Source of the DNA: Microbacterium sp. 10M-3C3
GTDB taxonomy: Bacteria > Actinomycetota > Actinomycetes > Actinomycetales > Microbacteriaceae
DNA: 64,000 bases
Direction: 5' to 3'
Assembly (NCBI RefSeq): GCF_003931875.1
Contig: NZ_CP034245.1
Location: 1,612,001-1,676,000 of the forward strand
The translations under genes were made by a program, and so were the position numbers. The notes below the pieces were generated by a model. It was given only the letters and a program-made list of their open reading frames with translations. It did no database searches and was not told the DNA's origin. Shown here one piece after another: positions 25,712-34,265 of the stretch. Every line of letters begins with the position of its first letter. Position 1 is the stretch's first letter.

Positions 25712-26395
25712 TCAGTGCGCGTGGCGCTGAGCCTGCGCGCGCAGCGCGCGGATCGCGGCATCCGGGTCGTCGGCACCGAAGACGGCCGAGCCGGCCACGA
25801 ACGTGTCGGCGCCCGCCTCGGCGGCCTGGTCGATGGTCGACGCCGAGATGCCGCCGTCGACCTGCAGCCACACCGCCGATCCGCGGCGGCGCGCCTCGTC
25901 GGCGAGGGCCCGGAGCTTCGGCATCGTCTCGGCGCGGAACGACTGGCCGCCGAACCCCGGCTCGACCGTCATCACGAGGATCTGGTCGAACTCGTCGAGG
26001 ACGTCGTACAGGCCCTCGGCGGGAGTGTCGGGCTTGATCGCCACGCCGGCGCGCGCGCCGATCGCGCGCAGGCGACGAGCGAGGGTCACCGGCTCGGCGG
26101 CGGCCTCGAGGTGGAACGTGACCGACGCGGCGCCGAGCTCGGCGTAGCCGGGCGCCCACCGGTCGGGCGCGTCGATCATGAGGTGCACGTCCAGCGGCAC
26201 GGGGCTCGTCTCCTGGATGCGGCCGACCATCTGCGGCCCGAACGTGAGGTTGGGTACGAAGTGGTTGTCCATGACGTCCACGTGGACGAAGTCGGCGCCG
26301 GCGATCCGGGCGAGCTCGGCCTGCATGTTCACGAAGTCGGCAGCGAGGATGCTGGGGTTGATCCGGATGTCGTCGGATCCGCGGCGGGGCGTCAC
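25712..26395 (-). CDS. rpe: Ribulose-phosphate 3-epimerase
   Basis: 227 residues. Interconverts ribulose 5-phosphate and xylulose 5-phosphate in the pentose phosphate pathway. TIM-barrel motifs: [12 protein letters not shown], the metal-binding [37 protein letters not shown] and QVDGGIS. The GTG at 26395 is supported by GATAAT six bases upstream. Its place after rsmB is conserved in Actinobacteria. Confidence 0.96.
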   Translation of the reverse strand: MTPRRGSDDIRINPSILAADFVNMQAELARIAGADFVHVDVMDNHFVPNLTFGPQMVGRIQETSPVPLDVHLMIDAPDRWAPGYAELGAASVTFHLEAAAEPVTLARRLRAIGARAGVAIKPDTPAEGLYDVLDEFDQILVMTVEPGFGGQSFRAETMPKLRALADEARRRGSAVWLQVDGGISASTIDQAAEAGADTFVAGSAVFGADDPDAAIRALRAQAQRHAH

Positions 26396-26407
26396 CGGTC
26401 CATTATC
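26396..26407 (-). promoter_or_regulatory. Leaderless promoter -10 of rpe
   Basis: GATAAT (26407-26402, minus strand), six bases, then GTG 26395. This is one of the best -10 matches in the window. Confidence 0.5.
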
Positions 26408-26437
26408 CCGGCCCGTACGTCGGCGTGTCGGAAGCCG

Positions 26438-26545
26438 CTAGGCCTGCTTGTGCAGGAGCGCGATCGACATGGCGGCGCTGTTCAGTCGAGGGCGTCGGCC
26501 GTGACGCGCTTGCGCAGCAGCGCGATCGACATGGCGTCGGTCCCA
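26438..26545 (-). repeat. Duplicated 3' end of rsmB
   Basis: The codons for MSIALLRK at the end of rsmB (ATG at 26532) recur 62 bases downstream as MSIALLHKQA-stop (ATG at 26470, TAG at 26440-26438). About 33 bases match with only a few changes. Since 62 is not a multiple of three, the second copy is in another frame and is not translated with rsmB. It looks like a tandem duplication of the gene tail. Confidence 0.7.
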
Positions 26546-27870
26546 TGTCGGTGCGGCCACAGCTGCGCGCGCCCAGAGCCGTCGGACTGGTCCGGCAGGT
26601 CGATCGCGGTGCGCGAGATGCCGCGCACGACCGCCCGCGCATCGAGCTCCTCCACCGCGTCGCCGAGCTCGCGACGCACGTCGGCGAGTACGCCCGCGGT
26701 CTCGGCGAGGTGCGGCGAGCACGTGACGTACGCCACGATCCCGCCCGGGCGCAGCGCCGTCACGGCCGCGAGGAGGAGCTCGCGCTGCAGCTCGGCGAGC
26801 CCCGGCACATCCGCGGGGGTCTTTCGCCACCGCGCCTCGGGGCGACGGCGGAGCGCGCCGATGCCGGTGCACGGCGCATCGACGAGGACGCGATCGTACG
26901 CCCCCGGCTCGCGGGCGGCGCGCGTGCGGCCGTCCTCCTCGCTCACCTCCACCGGGAGCGGCACGGCGGCGACCGCGCGCCGCACGAGCTCGGCCCGCGC
27001 GGGCGCGATCTCGTTCGCGTCCAGATGTGCTCCCGCGGCGAGGGCCTCGGCTGCCAGGAGGGCCGTTTTCCCGCCCGGCCCTGCGCACAGGTCGAGCCAC
27101 CGCTCCCCCGGCCGCACCGGCTCGGCGCGGCTGAGGGCGAGGGCGGCCAGCTGGGAACCCTCGTCCTGGACGCGGATGCGCCCGTCGCTGCCGCGCACGA
27201 TCGCCTCCGGATCGCCGCCGGGCGACGGGAAGGCGAACGGCGACCAGTGCGCGCGAGGTGCGTCGGCGGGCGGGGTCGCGAGCCCCGGGAGCGCGGCGAG
27301 GGTCACGCGCGGAGCGGCGTTGTCGGCGGCCAGGAGCGCGTCGAGCTCGTCGGCCCGCCCCTCGGCGGCGAGGGCCCGGCGGAAGGCGCGCACGATCCAC
27401 ACCGGATGCGACGACAGCGTGCCGATGCGCTCGTCGTCGGAACGTGCGCTCTCGGCGATGCGGGAGATCCACTGCCCGGGGGTGTCGCGCGCTACCCGTC
27501 GGAGGACAGCGTTCGCGAAGCCGACGGCACCCCGGCCGCCCTCGCGGCGCACGAGCTCGACCGATTCGTTCACCGCGGCGTGTGACGCGACGCGCGTCGA
27601 CAGGATCTGATGCACTCCCAACCGCAGTGCGTCGCGCACCGACGGGTCGATGTCGGCGACGGGGCGGTCGGCGGCCAACGCGATCACTGCGTCGTACGTG
27701 CCGCGACGCCGGAGGGTGCCGTAGGTGAGCTCCGTCGCCAGCGCCGCGTCCTGCGTCGTCAGACCCGCCCGCTCGACGGCGTGCGGCAGCAGCAGGTTCG
27801 CATACGCGTCGGCGTCGTCCACGGCGCGCAGCACCTCGTACGCGACACGGCGCGCTGCCTGCACGCTCAC
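26482..27870 (-). CDS. rsmB: 16S rRNA m5C methyltransferase, RsmB/Fmu family
   Basis: 462 residues. An N-terminal NusB-like RNA-binding domain (about 1-140, RRVAYEVLRAV, ELTYGTLRRRGTYDAVI) precedes the SAM-dependent methyltransferase domain. That domain has DLCAGPGGKTALLAAEA for SAM, DAPCTGIGALRRRPEARWRK, and the catalytic cysteine in VAYVTCSPHLAETAGV. The expected product methylates cytosine 967 of 16S rRNA. The GTG start overlaps the fmt stop by 4 bases. The C-terminus (RKRVTADALD) replaces what looks like the original tail, now found as a second copy just downstream. Confidence 0.93.
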   Translation of the reverse strand: MSVQAARRVAYEVLRAVDDADAYANLLLPHAVERAGLTTQDAALATELTYGTLRRRGTYDAVIALAADRPVADIDPSVRDALRLGVHQILSTRVASHAAVNESVELVRREGGRGAVGFANAVLRRVARDTPGQWISRIAESARSDDERIGTLSSHPVWIVRAFRRALAAEGRADELDALLAADNAAPRVTLAALPGLATPPADAPRAHWSPFAFPSPGGDPEAIVRGSDGRIRVQDEGSQLAALALSRAEPVRPGERWLDLCAGPGGKTALLAAEALAAGAHLDANEIAPARAELVRRAVAAVPLPVEVSEEDGRTRAAREPGAYDRVLVDAPCTGIGALRRRPEARWRKTPADVPGLAELQRELLLAAVTALRPGGIVAYVTCSPHLAETAGVLADVRRELGDAVEELDARAVVRGISRTAIDLPDQSDGSGRAQLWPHRHGTDAMSIALLRKRVTADALD

Positions 27871-28784
27871 GAACCGAGCACCACGTCGTCGCGGCGGAGC
27901 CCCCGCCACCAGTCGGCCGCGGCCATCGCGCTCTTTCCGGCCGGCTGCACGGTGCGCAGCTCGATCGCGCCGTCGGCCGCACCGACGAGCACGCGCCGGC
28001 CGGCGAGCACAACGCGGCCCGGCGCGGGGGCGCCGTCGTCGTCCGCGACGGCGGCGTCGACGATCTTCACGCGCGCGCCGTCGAGGGTCGTGTGGGCCCC
28101 GGGCTCGGGCGTCGTGCCGCGGATGCGCGCGAGGAGGGCCGCCGCATCCGTCGACCACGACAGCTCGCCGTCGGCGAGGGACAGCTTGGGCGCGAAGGTC
28201 GGTTCGCCCCGCTGCGGCGCGGCGACGGCGGTGCCGGCCGCGATCGCGTCGACCGTCTTGGCGAGGAGTTCGGCGCCGAGCGCCGCAAGCGCGCCGAGAG
28301 CGGCGCCGGCGGTCAGATCCCCCGCCGGCATCACGCGCTCGGCGAAGACGGGGCCGGCGTCGAGCTCGGGCACGAGCTGAAACACGCTCGCACCGAGGTC
28401 GCGGTCACCGGCGATGAGCGCGTGCTGGACGGGCGCGGCGCCGCGCCACCGCGGCAGCAGCGAGAAGTGCAGGTTGATCCAGCCGTGGCGGGGTGTCGAC
28501 AGCAGCGGCTCGCGCACGAGCGCCCCGTAGGCGACGATGACGCCGAGGTCGGGGCGGATGCCGGCGACCTCGGCGGTCGCGTCCGCGTCGAGCCGGCCGG
28601 TCTTGCGCGCGCGAAGCCCGAGCTCCTCCGCCGCGGCGGCGACGGGCGACGGGGTGAGCACCCGCTTGCGTCCGAGCGGTGCGTCCTCGCGGGTGATCAC
28701 CAGGGCGATCTCGTGCGGACCGGCGGCCAGGGCGCGCAGCGACGGGACGGCGGCCGCGGGTGTGCCGGCGAACACGAGGCGCAT
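27867..28784 (-). CDS. fmt: Methionyl-tRNA formyltransferase
   Basis: 305 residues. Formylates initiator Met-tRNA using 10-formyltetrahydrofolate. It opens MRLVFAGTPAAAVPSLRAL. The catalytic block is INLHFSLLPRWRGAAPVQHAL (Asn, His) with the partner aspartate region LDAGPVFAERVM. A C-terminal tRNA-binding OB-like domain starts near 205. It sits between priA (15-base gap) and rsmB (overlap), the usual actinobacterial order. Confidence 0.97.
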   Translation of the reverse strand: MRLVFAGTPAAAVPSLRALAAGPHEIALVITREDAPLGRKRVLTPSPVAAAAEELGLRARKTGRLDADATAEVAGIRPDLGVIVAYGALVREPLLSTPRHGWINLHFSLLPRWRGAAPVQHALIAGDRDLGASVFQLVPELDAGPVFAERVMPAGDLTAGAALGALAALGAELLAKTVDAIAAGTAVAAPQRGEPTFAPKLSLADGELSWSTDAAALLARIRGTTPEPGAHTTLDGARVKIVDAAVADDDGAPAPGRVVLAGRRVLVGAADGAIELRTVQPAGKSAMAAADWWRGLRRDDVVLGS

Positions 28785-28799
28785 GGTTCTCCTCGGATG

Positions 28800-30770
28800 T
28801 CAGAGATCGGGCTCGGGGATGTCGAGCCGAACCTTGAGTGTATTGCGCACGCCGGTGCCCGATCGGCGGGCGGCCGCGCGGCCGCGCACGGCCTCGGCGA
28901 CGACCGCGGCGCGCAGCGACTCCGCCACCGGGCGCCCGATGCCGTACTCGAAGCGCACGAGAGCGCGCGCGGCGGGCGGCCCGGGGTCGGCGCGCACGGG
29001 CACGGGCCCGAGGACGGCGTCCTCGGGAAGGGTCGGCACGTCCTCGCGCAGGCTCGCGACCGCGCCGTCGACGGCCGCTGCGGTGCCCTCGATCGCGGCG
29101 AGTCGCACCGCGGGCGGCATGTGCAGGGGCGCGCGCACCCCGAGCTCGGTCCGCGCGTACGACGCGTGCGTCCACGTCGCGAGCGTCCGCGCGACGGGGC
29201 CGGCGACGCCGACGAGATGCACCGGAGCGCCGGGCGCGGCCAGGGCCGCGGCATCCGACCACCAGCGCAGGCAGTCCTCGCCGATGCGCAGCGACTCGGA
29301 CATGAGCATCCGCTCCCCGTCCAGGAGCACGACGGCGGCGTAGCCGCCCGGCGCGAACGGCTCCGCGCCCCGCGTCGCGATGACCAGCGCCGGCTTGCGA
29401 TCGACCTCGGTGACCGGGTGCGCACCGTCGGAGACGATCACCCGCACGCCCGGGAACGCACGACCCAGCTCGTCGGCTGTGCGCTCGCTGCCCGAGGAGG
29501 CCATCCGCACGCTGTGCGCATCGCAGTGCGGGCACCGCCACCCCACCGACGAGCGCCCGCACCAGCCGCACACCGGCATCGCGCCCGGGCGGGCGGCGCG
29601 CAGCGGCCCGGCGCAGTGGGCGCAGCGCGCCGGGCGACGGCATTGCGCGCACACGAGCGACGGCGCGTAGCCCGGACGGGAGACCTGGACGAGGACGGGG
29701 CCGCGCGCGGCCGCCTCCCGGGCGGCCTGGAAGGCGGCCGACGGCACCCGCGCGCCCCGCTCGCCCTCGCGCGTCGCGCTGAGCACGACCCGCGGCGACA
29801 CGCGTCGTGCCGCGGGCAGGTCGCGCACCCAGCCGAGTTCGACGAGGCGCTGCACGTCGGTCGTGCGCGTGTGCCCCGCGAAGACGAGCGCCGAGCCCTC
29901 CAGCTCCTGCCGCACGAGTGCGGCGTCGCGCGCGTGGACGCCGGGGCTCAGCGGCTCGGACAGGAGCGGGTCGCCGTCGTTCCACACCGCGACCAGACCC
30001 GCCCGCGCCGGCGTGTAGACGGCGGAGCGGCGGCCGATGACGACGCACGGAGCGTCGTCGAGCGTGCGCAGGAACTGCGCGTAGCGCGCCGGCCCGGACT
30101 GATCGGCGTCGTCGCGCACGACCGCCTCGGCGGGCACGAACGCGGCCAGCGCCCGCTCCAGCTGAGCCTGATCGCGGTAATCGGGCACCACCAGCACGGT
30201 GCTGCGCCCGTCGGCGAGGGTGCGTGCGGCGGCGGCGGCCAGCAGCTGCGCCCACGCTCCCACGGCGAGATCGGCCGCTGGATGCGGCGCCGCATCCAGC
30301 GCGACGCGCTCCCCCGCGGCCAGAGCCGCCGCCAAGCCCGGATACGCGGCGAGCACGGCGTCCGCACGCGCGAGAGCGTCGGCTGCCGGCACCGGCACGG
30401 CAGGGGCGGGCGTGGCGAGCCACGCCTTCTCGGCCCGCACCATCCGCTTGGGGACGGCCAGGCGCAGCACGTCGGCCGCGGAGCCGGCCGCACGGTCGGC
30501 CACCCGCCGCACGAGGGCGTGCAGACGCTCGGGCAGGACGCGCACGGGTGAGACGACACCGTCGATCTCCGACAGCGGCCGCTCGCCGTCGGTCTCCGTT
30601 CCGATTTCGACCACGAAGCCGTCGACGACACGGCCGGCCGTGCGCAGCGGCACGCGCACCCGAACGCCGGGCTCGATCGCCGCGCCCTCGGGAACGGCGT
30701 AGTCGAACAGGCGGTCCAGCTGCGGCAGCGGCGAGTCCAGCAGCACGCGGGCGACCGTGCGGGTCGTCAC
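28800..30770 (-). CDS. priA: Probable primosomal protein N' (PriA) lacking a helicase ATP site
   Basis: 656 residues. The N-terminal 3'-end DNA-binding domain is present (LLDSPLPQLDRLFDYAVPEGAAIEPGVRVRVPL). The zinc-binding insert is complete with paired cysteines (CAQCRRPARCAHC, CGWCGRSSVGWRCPHC). The Walker A lysine motif expected near residue 200 is missing (DGRSTVLVVPDYRDQAQLE), and no DEAD/DEAH box follows. Actinobacterial PriA is known for this loss, so a structural replication-restart role is more likely than helicase activity. The GTG start at 30770 is 17 bases after metK. The coding region contains a perfect 22-bp palindrome at 30278-30299. Confidence 0.92.
   Translation of the reverse strand: MTTRTVARVLLDSPLPQLDRLFDYAVPEGAAIEPGVRVRVPLRTAGRVVDGFVVEIGTETDGERPLSEIDGVVSPVRVLPERLHALVRRVADRAAGSAADVLRLAVPKRMVRAEKAWLATPAPAVPVPAADALARADAVLAAYPGLAAALAAGERVALDAAPHPAADLAVGAWAQLLAAAAARTLADGRSTVLVVPDYRDQAQLERALAAFVPAEAVVRDDADQSGPARYAQFLRTLDDAPCVVIGRRSAVYTPARAGLVAVWNDGDPLLSEPLSPGVHARDAALVRQELEGSALVFAGHTRTTDVQRLVELGWVRDLPAARRVSPRVVLSATREGERGARVPSAAFQAAREAAARGPVLVQVSRPGYAPSLVCAQCRRPARCAHCAGPLRAARPGAMPVCGWCGRSSVGWRCPHCDAHSVRMASSGSERTADELGRAFPGVRVIVSDGAHPVTEVDRKPALVIATRGAEPFAPGGYAAVVLLDGERMLMSESLRIGEDCLRWWSDAAALAAPGAPVHLVGVAGPVARTLATWTHASYARTELGVRAPLHMPPAVRLAAIEGTAAAVDGAVASLREDVPTLPEDAVLGPVPVRADPGPPAARALVRFEYGIGRPVAESLRAAVVAEAVRGRAAARRSGTGVRNTLKVRLDIPEPDL
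30278..30299. repeat. Perfect 22-bp palindrome made of two facing GGATGCGGC words
   Basis: CTGGATGCGGC (30278-30288) is followed directly by its reverse complement (30289-30299). It lies inside priA, encoding LDAAPHPA. It joins two copies of the 9-mer that is over-represented through the window. Confidence 0.85.
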
Positions 30771-30787
30771 CGGATGCTCCGCCCCGC

Positions 30788-31981
30788 TCAGAGGCCGGCG
30801 GCGGCGCGCAGCGCCTCGACGCGGTCGGTGCGCTCCCACGTGAAGTCGGGCAGCTCGCGCCCGAAGTGCCCGTACGCCGCCGTCTGCGCGTAGATGGGGC
30901 GCAGGAGGTCGAGGCTGTCGATGATCGCCTTCGGCCGTAGGTCGAACACGTCGAGGATCGCCCGCGTGATGCTGTCGTCGTCCACGCGGCCGGTGCCGAA
31001 ACTCTCGACGTACAGGCCGACGGGGCTCGCCTTGCCGATCGCGTAGGCGACCTGCACCTCGAGACGGTCGGCGAGACCCGCCGCGACGGCGTTCTTCGCG
31101 ACCCACCGCATCGCGTAGGCGGCGGAGCGGTCGACCTTGGACGGGTCCTTGCCGCTGAAGGCGCCGCCGCCGTGGCGAGCGGCCCCGCCGTAGGTGTCGA
31201 TGATGATCTTGCGCCCGGTCAGGCCCGCGTCGCCCTTGGGCCCGCCCACGACGAAGGGCCCGGCCGGGTTGATGTAGTACTTCACGTCGGGCAGGTCGAG
31301 CCCGGTCGCCTCGAGCACCGGGTCGATGACCTCGGCGCGCACGAGCGCGCGCAGCTCGTCCTGCGCGATGTCGGGGTGGTGCTGCGTGGAGAGCACGACC
31401 GACTCGACGGTCTTCGGCGTGTGCCCGTCGTAGCCGAGGGTCACCTGCGTCTTGCCGTCGGGGCGCAGGAACGGCAGGCGGCCGTCGCGGCGCACGGCCG
31501 CGAGCCGCTCGGCCATCCGATGCGCCGTCCAGCTCGCCATCGGCATGAGCTGGGGCGTCTCACGGGTGGCGAAGCCGAACATGATGCCCTGGTCGCCGGC
31601 GCCCTGCTCGTCGCGCGGGTCGATCGAGCCGCGCTCGCGCTGCTCGAACGCCTTGTTGACGCCCGCGGCGATGTCGGAGGACTGCGCGCCGATCGACACG
31701 CTCACGCCGCACGACTCGCCGTCGAAGCCGGTGTCGCTGGAGGTGTAGCCGATGCGGTTGACGACGTCGCGCACGATCGCGGGGATCTCGACGTACGCGC
31801 GCGTGGACACCTCACCCGCGACGTGCACGAGGCCCGTCGTCACGAGCGTCTCGACCGCGACCCGGCCGATCGGATCCTCGGTGAGGATCGCATCCAGGAT
31901 GCTGTCGGAGATCTGGTCGCAGATCTTGTCGGGGTGTCCCTCCGTGACGGACTCGGAGGTGAACAGCCGCAGGTCGCTCAT
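30788..31981 (-). CDS. metK: S-adenosylmethionine synthetase
   Basis: 397 residues. Makes SAM from methionine and ATP. Signatures: [17 protein letters not shown] at the N-terminus, [13 protein letters not shown] (first PROSITE pattern) and [19 protein letters not shown] (second). GAGGAG lies eight bases before the ATG. The upstream neighbour is rpoZ with only a 102-base structured spacer. The coaBC gene usually found there is missing. Confidence 0.98.
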   Translation of the reverse strand: MSDLRLFTSESVTEGHPDKICDQISDSILDAILTEDPIGRVAVETLVTTGLVHVAGEVSTRAYVEIPAIVRDVVNRIGYTSSDTGFDGESCGVSVSIGAQSSDIAAGVNKAFEQRERGSIDPRDEQGAGDQGIMFGFATRETPQLMPMASWTAHRMAERLAAVRRDGRLPFLRPDGKTQVTLGYDGHTPKTVESVVLSTQHHPDIAQDELRALVRAEVIDPVLEATGLDLPDVKYYINPAGPFVVGGPKGDAGLTGRKIIIDTYGGAARHGGGAFSGKDPSKVDRSAAYAMRWVAKNAVAAGLADRLEVQVAYAIGKASPVGLYVESFGTGRVDDDSITRAILDVFDLRPKAIIDSLDLLRPIYAQTAAYGHFGRELPDFTWERTDRVEALRAAAGL

Positions 31982-32018
31982 GCGTGGCTCCTCGGGCGGG
32001 GTCGGCGGACAGAAGTAT

Positions 32019-32067
32019 GCCCCGGCCGGCGGACACCCGTCGCGAGACGGGCGGCGCCGACCGGGGC
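32019..32067 (-). terminator. Strong stem-loop between rpoZ and metK
   Basis: GCCCCGG...CCGGGGC and CGGCG...CGCCG form a two-part outer stem. It encloses CCCGTC-GCGA-GACGGG, a perfect 6-bp hairpin with a GNRA-type tetraloop. It starts 16 bases past the rpoZ stop. It may terminate or attenuate transcription into metK. Confidence 0.5.
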
Positions 32068-32083
32068 GATCACCGCGGCGGGA

Positions 32084-32338
32084 TCAGTCGAGGCTGCGCA
32101 GGCGCAGCTTGTCCTCGTGGATCTCGTGCAGCGCGATGGTGAGCGGCTTGTCCTCGACGGTCGAGTCGACGAGCGGCCCGACGTTGTCGAAGAGGTTCCC
32201 CTCGTGGAGGTCGGAGTAGTAGTCGTTGATCTGGCGCGCGCGCTTGGCGGCGTAGATCACGAGCTGGTACTTCGAGTCGACCTTCTCCAGAAGGCTGTCG
32301 ATGGGGGGCTCGATGATGCCCTGGTTCGTTCCGGCCAT
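32084..32338 (-). CDS. rpoZ: RNA polymerase omega subunit
   Basis: 84 residues, typical for actinobacterial omega, which stabilises beta-prime. It reads [35 protein letters not shown], where the [12 protein letters not shown] stretch is the family core. The ATG has AGGAGG six bases upstream. It follows gmk by 186 bases and has a possible -10 of its own at 32421-32416. Confidence 0.95.
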   Translation of the reverse strand: MAGTNQGIIEPPIDSLLEKVDSKYQLVIYAAKRARQINDYYSDLHEGNLFDNVGPLVDSTVEDKPLTIALHEIHEDKLRLRSLD

Positions 32339-32415
32339 GGGGAACCTCCTGGTTCGCGCGGATGTCGGGTGAGGCGGAGTCTCGGGCGGACGGCAGAGCG
32401 CGCCCGCATCCGATC

Positions 32416-32421
32416 ATTCTA
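32416..32421 (-). promoter_or_regulatory. Possible -10 element for rpoZ
   Basis: TAGAAT on the minus strand in the gmk-rpoZ spacer, about 78 bases before the rpoZ ATG. No convincing -35 box. The rest of the 186-base spacer holds nothing else I can identify. Confidence 0.35.
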
Positions 32422-32524
32422 CAGGCCGGCGCGGCGGCGGAGCGGTTGCCGCTTCGAACGGACCGCACCGGTGACGCCCGGCACGCTTCGTGCCGCCCCG
32501 CGCGCGAGACCTCGGGACGACGGG

Positions 32525-33421
32525 TCAGCCCGCGAGGGCGGCGATCTCGTCGGCGGCGCGGGCGACGTCGTCGTTGACCACGCGGTAGTCGAACTCGTTC
32601 TGGGCGGCGAGCTCCACGCGCGCCGTGCGCAGGCGCCGCGCCCGCTCCTCGGCGTCCTCCGTGCCGCGTCCGACCAGCCGGCTGACCAGCTCGTCCCAGC
32701 TCGGGGGCAGCAGGAACACGAGGGTCGCGTCGGGGGCCGCCTCGCGCACCTGGCGCGCGCCCTGCAGGTCGATCTCCAGCAGCACGGTACGTCCCGCCTT
32801 CAGCGCCGCGTCGATCGGCTCGCGCGGCGTGCCGTACCGGTACTTGTTGTGCACCGTCGCGTGCTCGAGGAGCGCACCCGTCTCGATCAGGCGGTCGAAC
32901 GCCGCATCGTCGACGAAGTAGTAGTGCTCGCCGTCGACCTCGCCCGGTCGCGGCGGACGCGTCGTGGCCGACACCGAGAGGTGGATCTCGGGATGGTGGT
33001 CGCGGACGTACGCGGCCACGGTGCCCTTGCCCACTGCCGTCGGACCGGCCAGCACGAGCAGCCGGCTGCGATTCGGGCGCGGGGACGGCTCGGGCCAGCG
33101 CCGGTCGAGGAACTCTCGCAGCTCGCGGCGCTGGCGGGCGCCCAGGCCGCCTAGGCGCTTGACCGGCGCGATCGCGAGGTCGGCGAGGATGCGGTCGCGC
33201 TTGCCCTCGCCGATGGCCGGGATCGCCGTGAGGAACTCCGGCACGCGCATGGCGCCGGCGGGGGACGCCGGGTCGGCCTGCGCGCGGCGCAGCAGCTCCT
33301 GCGGCGTGATGACGCGCGTGGAGACGTCGCGCTTGAGCGCCGCGCGTTCGCGGCGGGCGGCGACAGCGCGGCGGGACGCCGCGACGCGATCGACCTCGGG
33401 CGGGCGTCGGCTCTCAGCCAT
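32525..33421 (-). CDS. gmk: Guanylate kinase with fused N-terminal mIHF-like DNA-binding domain
   Basis: 298 residues, about 100 longer than a plain guanylate kinase. The kinase starts near residue 118: P-loop LAGPTAVGKGTV, then SVSATTRPPRPGEVDGEHYYFV for GMP binding, and LLEIDLQGARQV. Residues about 10-110 match mycobacterial integration host factor, best seen in AMRVPEFLTAIPAIGEGKRDRILADL and APVKRLGGLG, a helix-two-turn-helix DNA-binding region. In Mycobacterium mihF and gmk are separate adjacent genes in this operon; here they read as one frame with no internal stop. Whether one polypeptide or an internal start operates is unknown. The start overlaps the pyrF stop by 8 bases. Confidence 0.92.
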   Translation of the reverse strand: MAESRRPPEVDRVAASRRAVAARRERAALKRDVSTRVITPQELLRRAQADPASPAGAMRVPEFLTAIPAIGEGKRDRILADLAIAPVKRLGGLGARQRRELREFLDRRWPEPSPRPNRSRLLVLAGPTAVGKGTVAAYVRDHHPEIHLSVSATTRPPRPGEVDGEHYYFVDDAAFDRLIETGALLEHATVHNKYRYGTPREPIDAALKAGRTVLLEIDLQGARQVREAAPDATLVFLLPPSWDELVSRLVGRGTEDAEERARRLRTARVELAAQNEFDYRVVNDDVARAADEIAALAG

Positions 33422-34265
33422 GCAGGACCTCCCGGTACAGCGTCGCGCGCTCGGCTATGCGCGCGGCGAGAGTATCCGGACCCGCCGACAGCACGCTGCG
33501 GCTCTCGCTCGCGACCACCTGCGACGCGACGTATCCGAACCGACGCAGATCGGCCGGCTCCGCCCCCTGCGCCCCGAAGCCCGGCGCGAGGATCGGCGCG
33601 CCCGCGAGGGCCAGATCGGTCAGGCCGAACTCCGCGCGCTCCACCGTCGCCCCGACGACGACGCCCACCGACCCGAGCGCGCCGGGGAGGCCGAGGTTCA
33701 GCCACGCGACATCCCGCAGCACACGCGCGGCGACGCGCTCGCCCTCGTCCGCGGCGGCGTCGTCGACGAGCGCACGCTGGACCACGGCCGCCTCCGGGTT
33801 GCTCGTGGCCGCGAGGACGAAAGCGCCCTTGCCGTGTCGCAGGGCCGTCTTGAGCGTCGCGGTGAGCGACTCCGCTCCAAGGTAGGGGCTCACGGTGACG
33901 GCGTCGGCCTCCAGCGGCGATCCCCGATGCAGCCACGCGGCCGCGTAGCCGTCCATCGTCGTGCCGATGTCGCCGCGCTTGGCGTCGGCGATCACCACGA
34001 GACCTGCCTCGCGGGCCGCCGCCATCGTGTCTTCGAGGGCGGCGAAGCCGCGCGAGCCGAAGCGCTCGAAGAAGGCCACCTGCGGTTTGACGACCCCGAC
34101 GCGCCCCGACGCCGCCTCGACGACCCGGAGGCCGAACTCGCGGACGCCGTCGGCGGAGACCGGCAGCCCCCACGCCGTCAGGAGCGCTTCGTGCGGATCG
34201 ATGCCCACGCACAGGGGCCCGTGCTCGGAGAGCGCGGCTCCCAGGCGCTGGCCGAACGTCGTCAC
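33414..34265 (-). CDS. pyrF: Orotidine 5'-phosphate decarboxylase
   Basis: 283 residues, the long type 2 form found in Actinobacteria. Last step of UMP synthesis. The catalytic Lys/Asp network is in [19 protein letters not shown], with CVGIDPH near the N-terminus and [17 protein letters not shown] near the C-terminus. GTG start at 34265 overlaps the carB stop (GTGA). Confidence 0.96.
   Translation of the reverse strand: MTTFGQRLGAALSEHGPLCVGIDPHEALLTAWGLPVSADGVREFGLRVVEAASGRVGVVKPQVAFFERFGSRGFAALEDTMAAAREAGLVVIADAKRGDIGTTMDGYAAAWLHRGSPLEADAVTVSPYLGAESLTATLKTALRHGKGAFVLAATSNPEAAVVQRALVDDAAADEGERVAARVLRDVAWLNLGLPGALGSVGVVVGATVERAEFGLTDLALAGAPILAPGFGAQGAEPADLRRFGYVASQVVASESRSVLSAGPDTLAARIAERATLYREVLHG

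Noticed and set aside
31982..32083. SAM riboswitch before metK
   Set aside because: The hairpins do not resemble SAM-I, SAM-II or SAM-IV cores; the spacer is too short and looks like a terminator.
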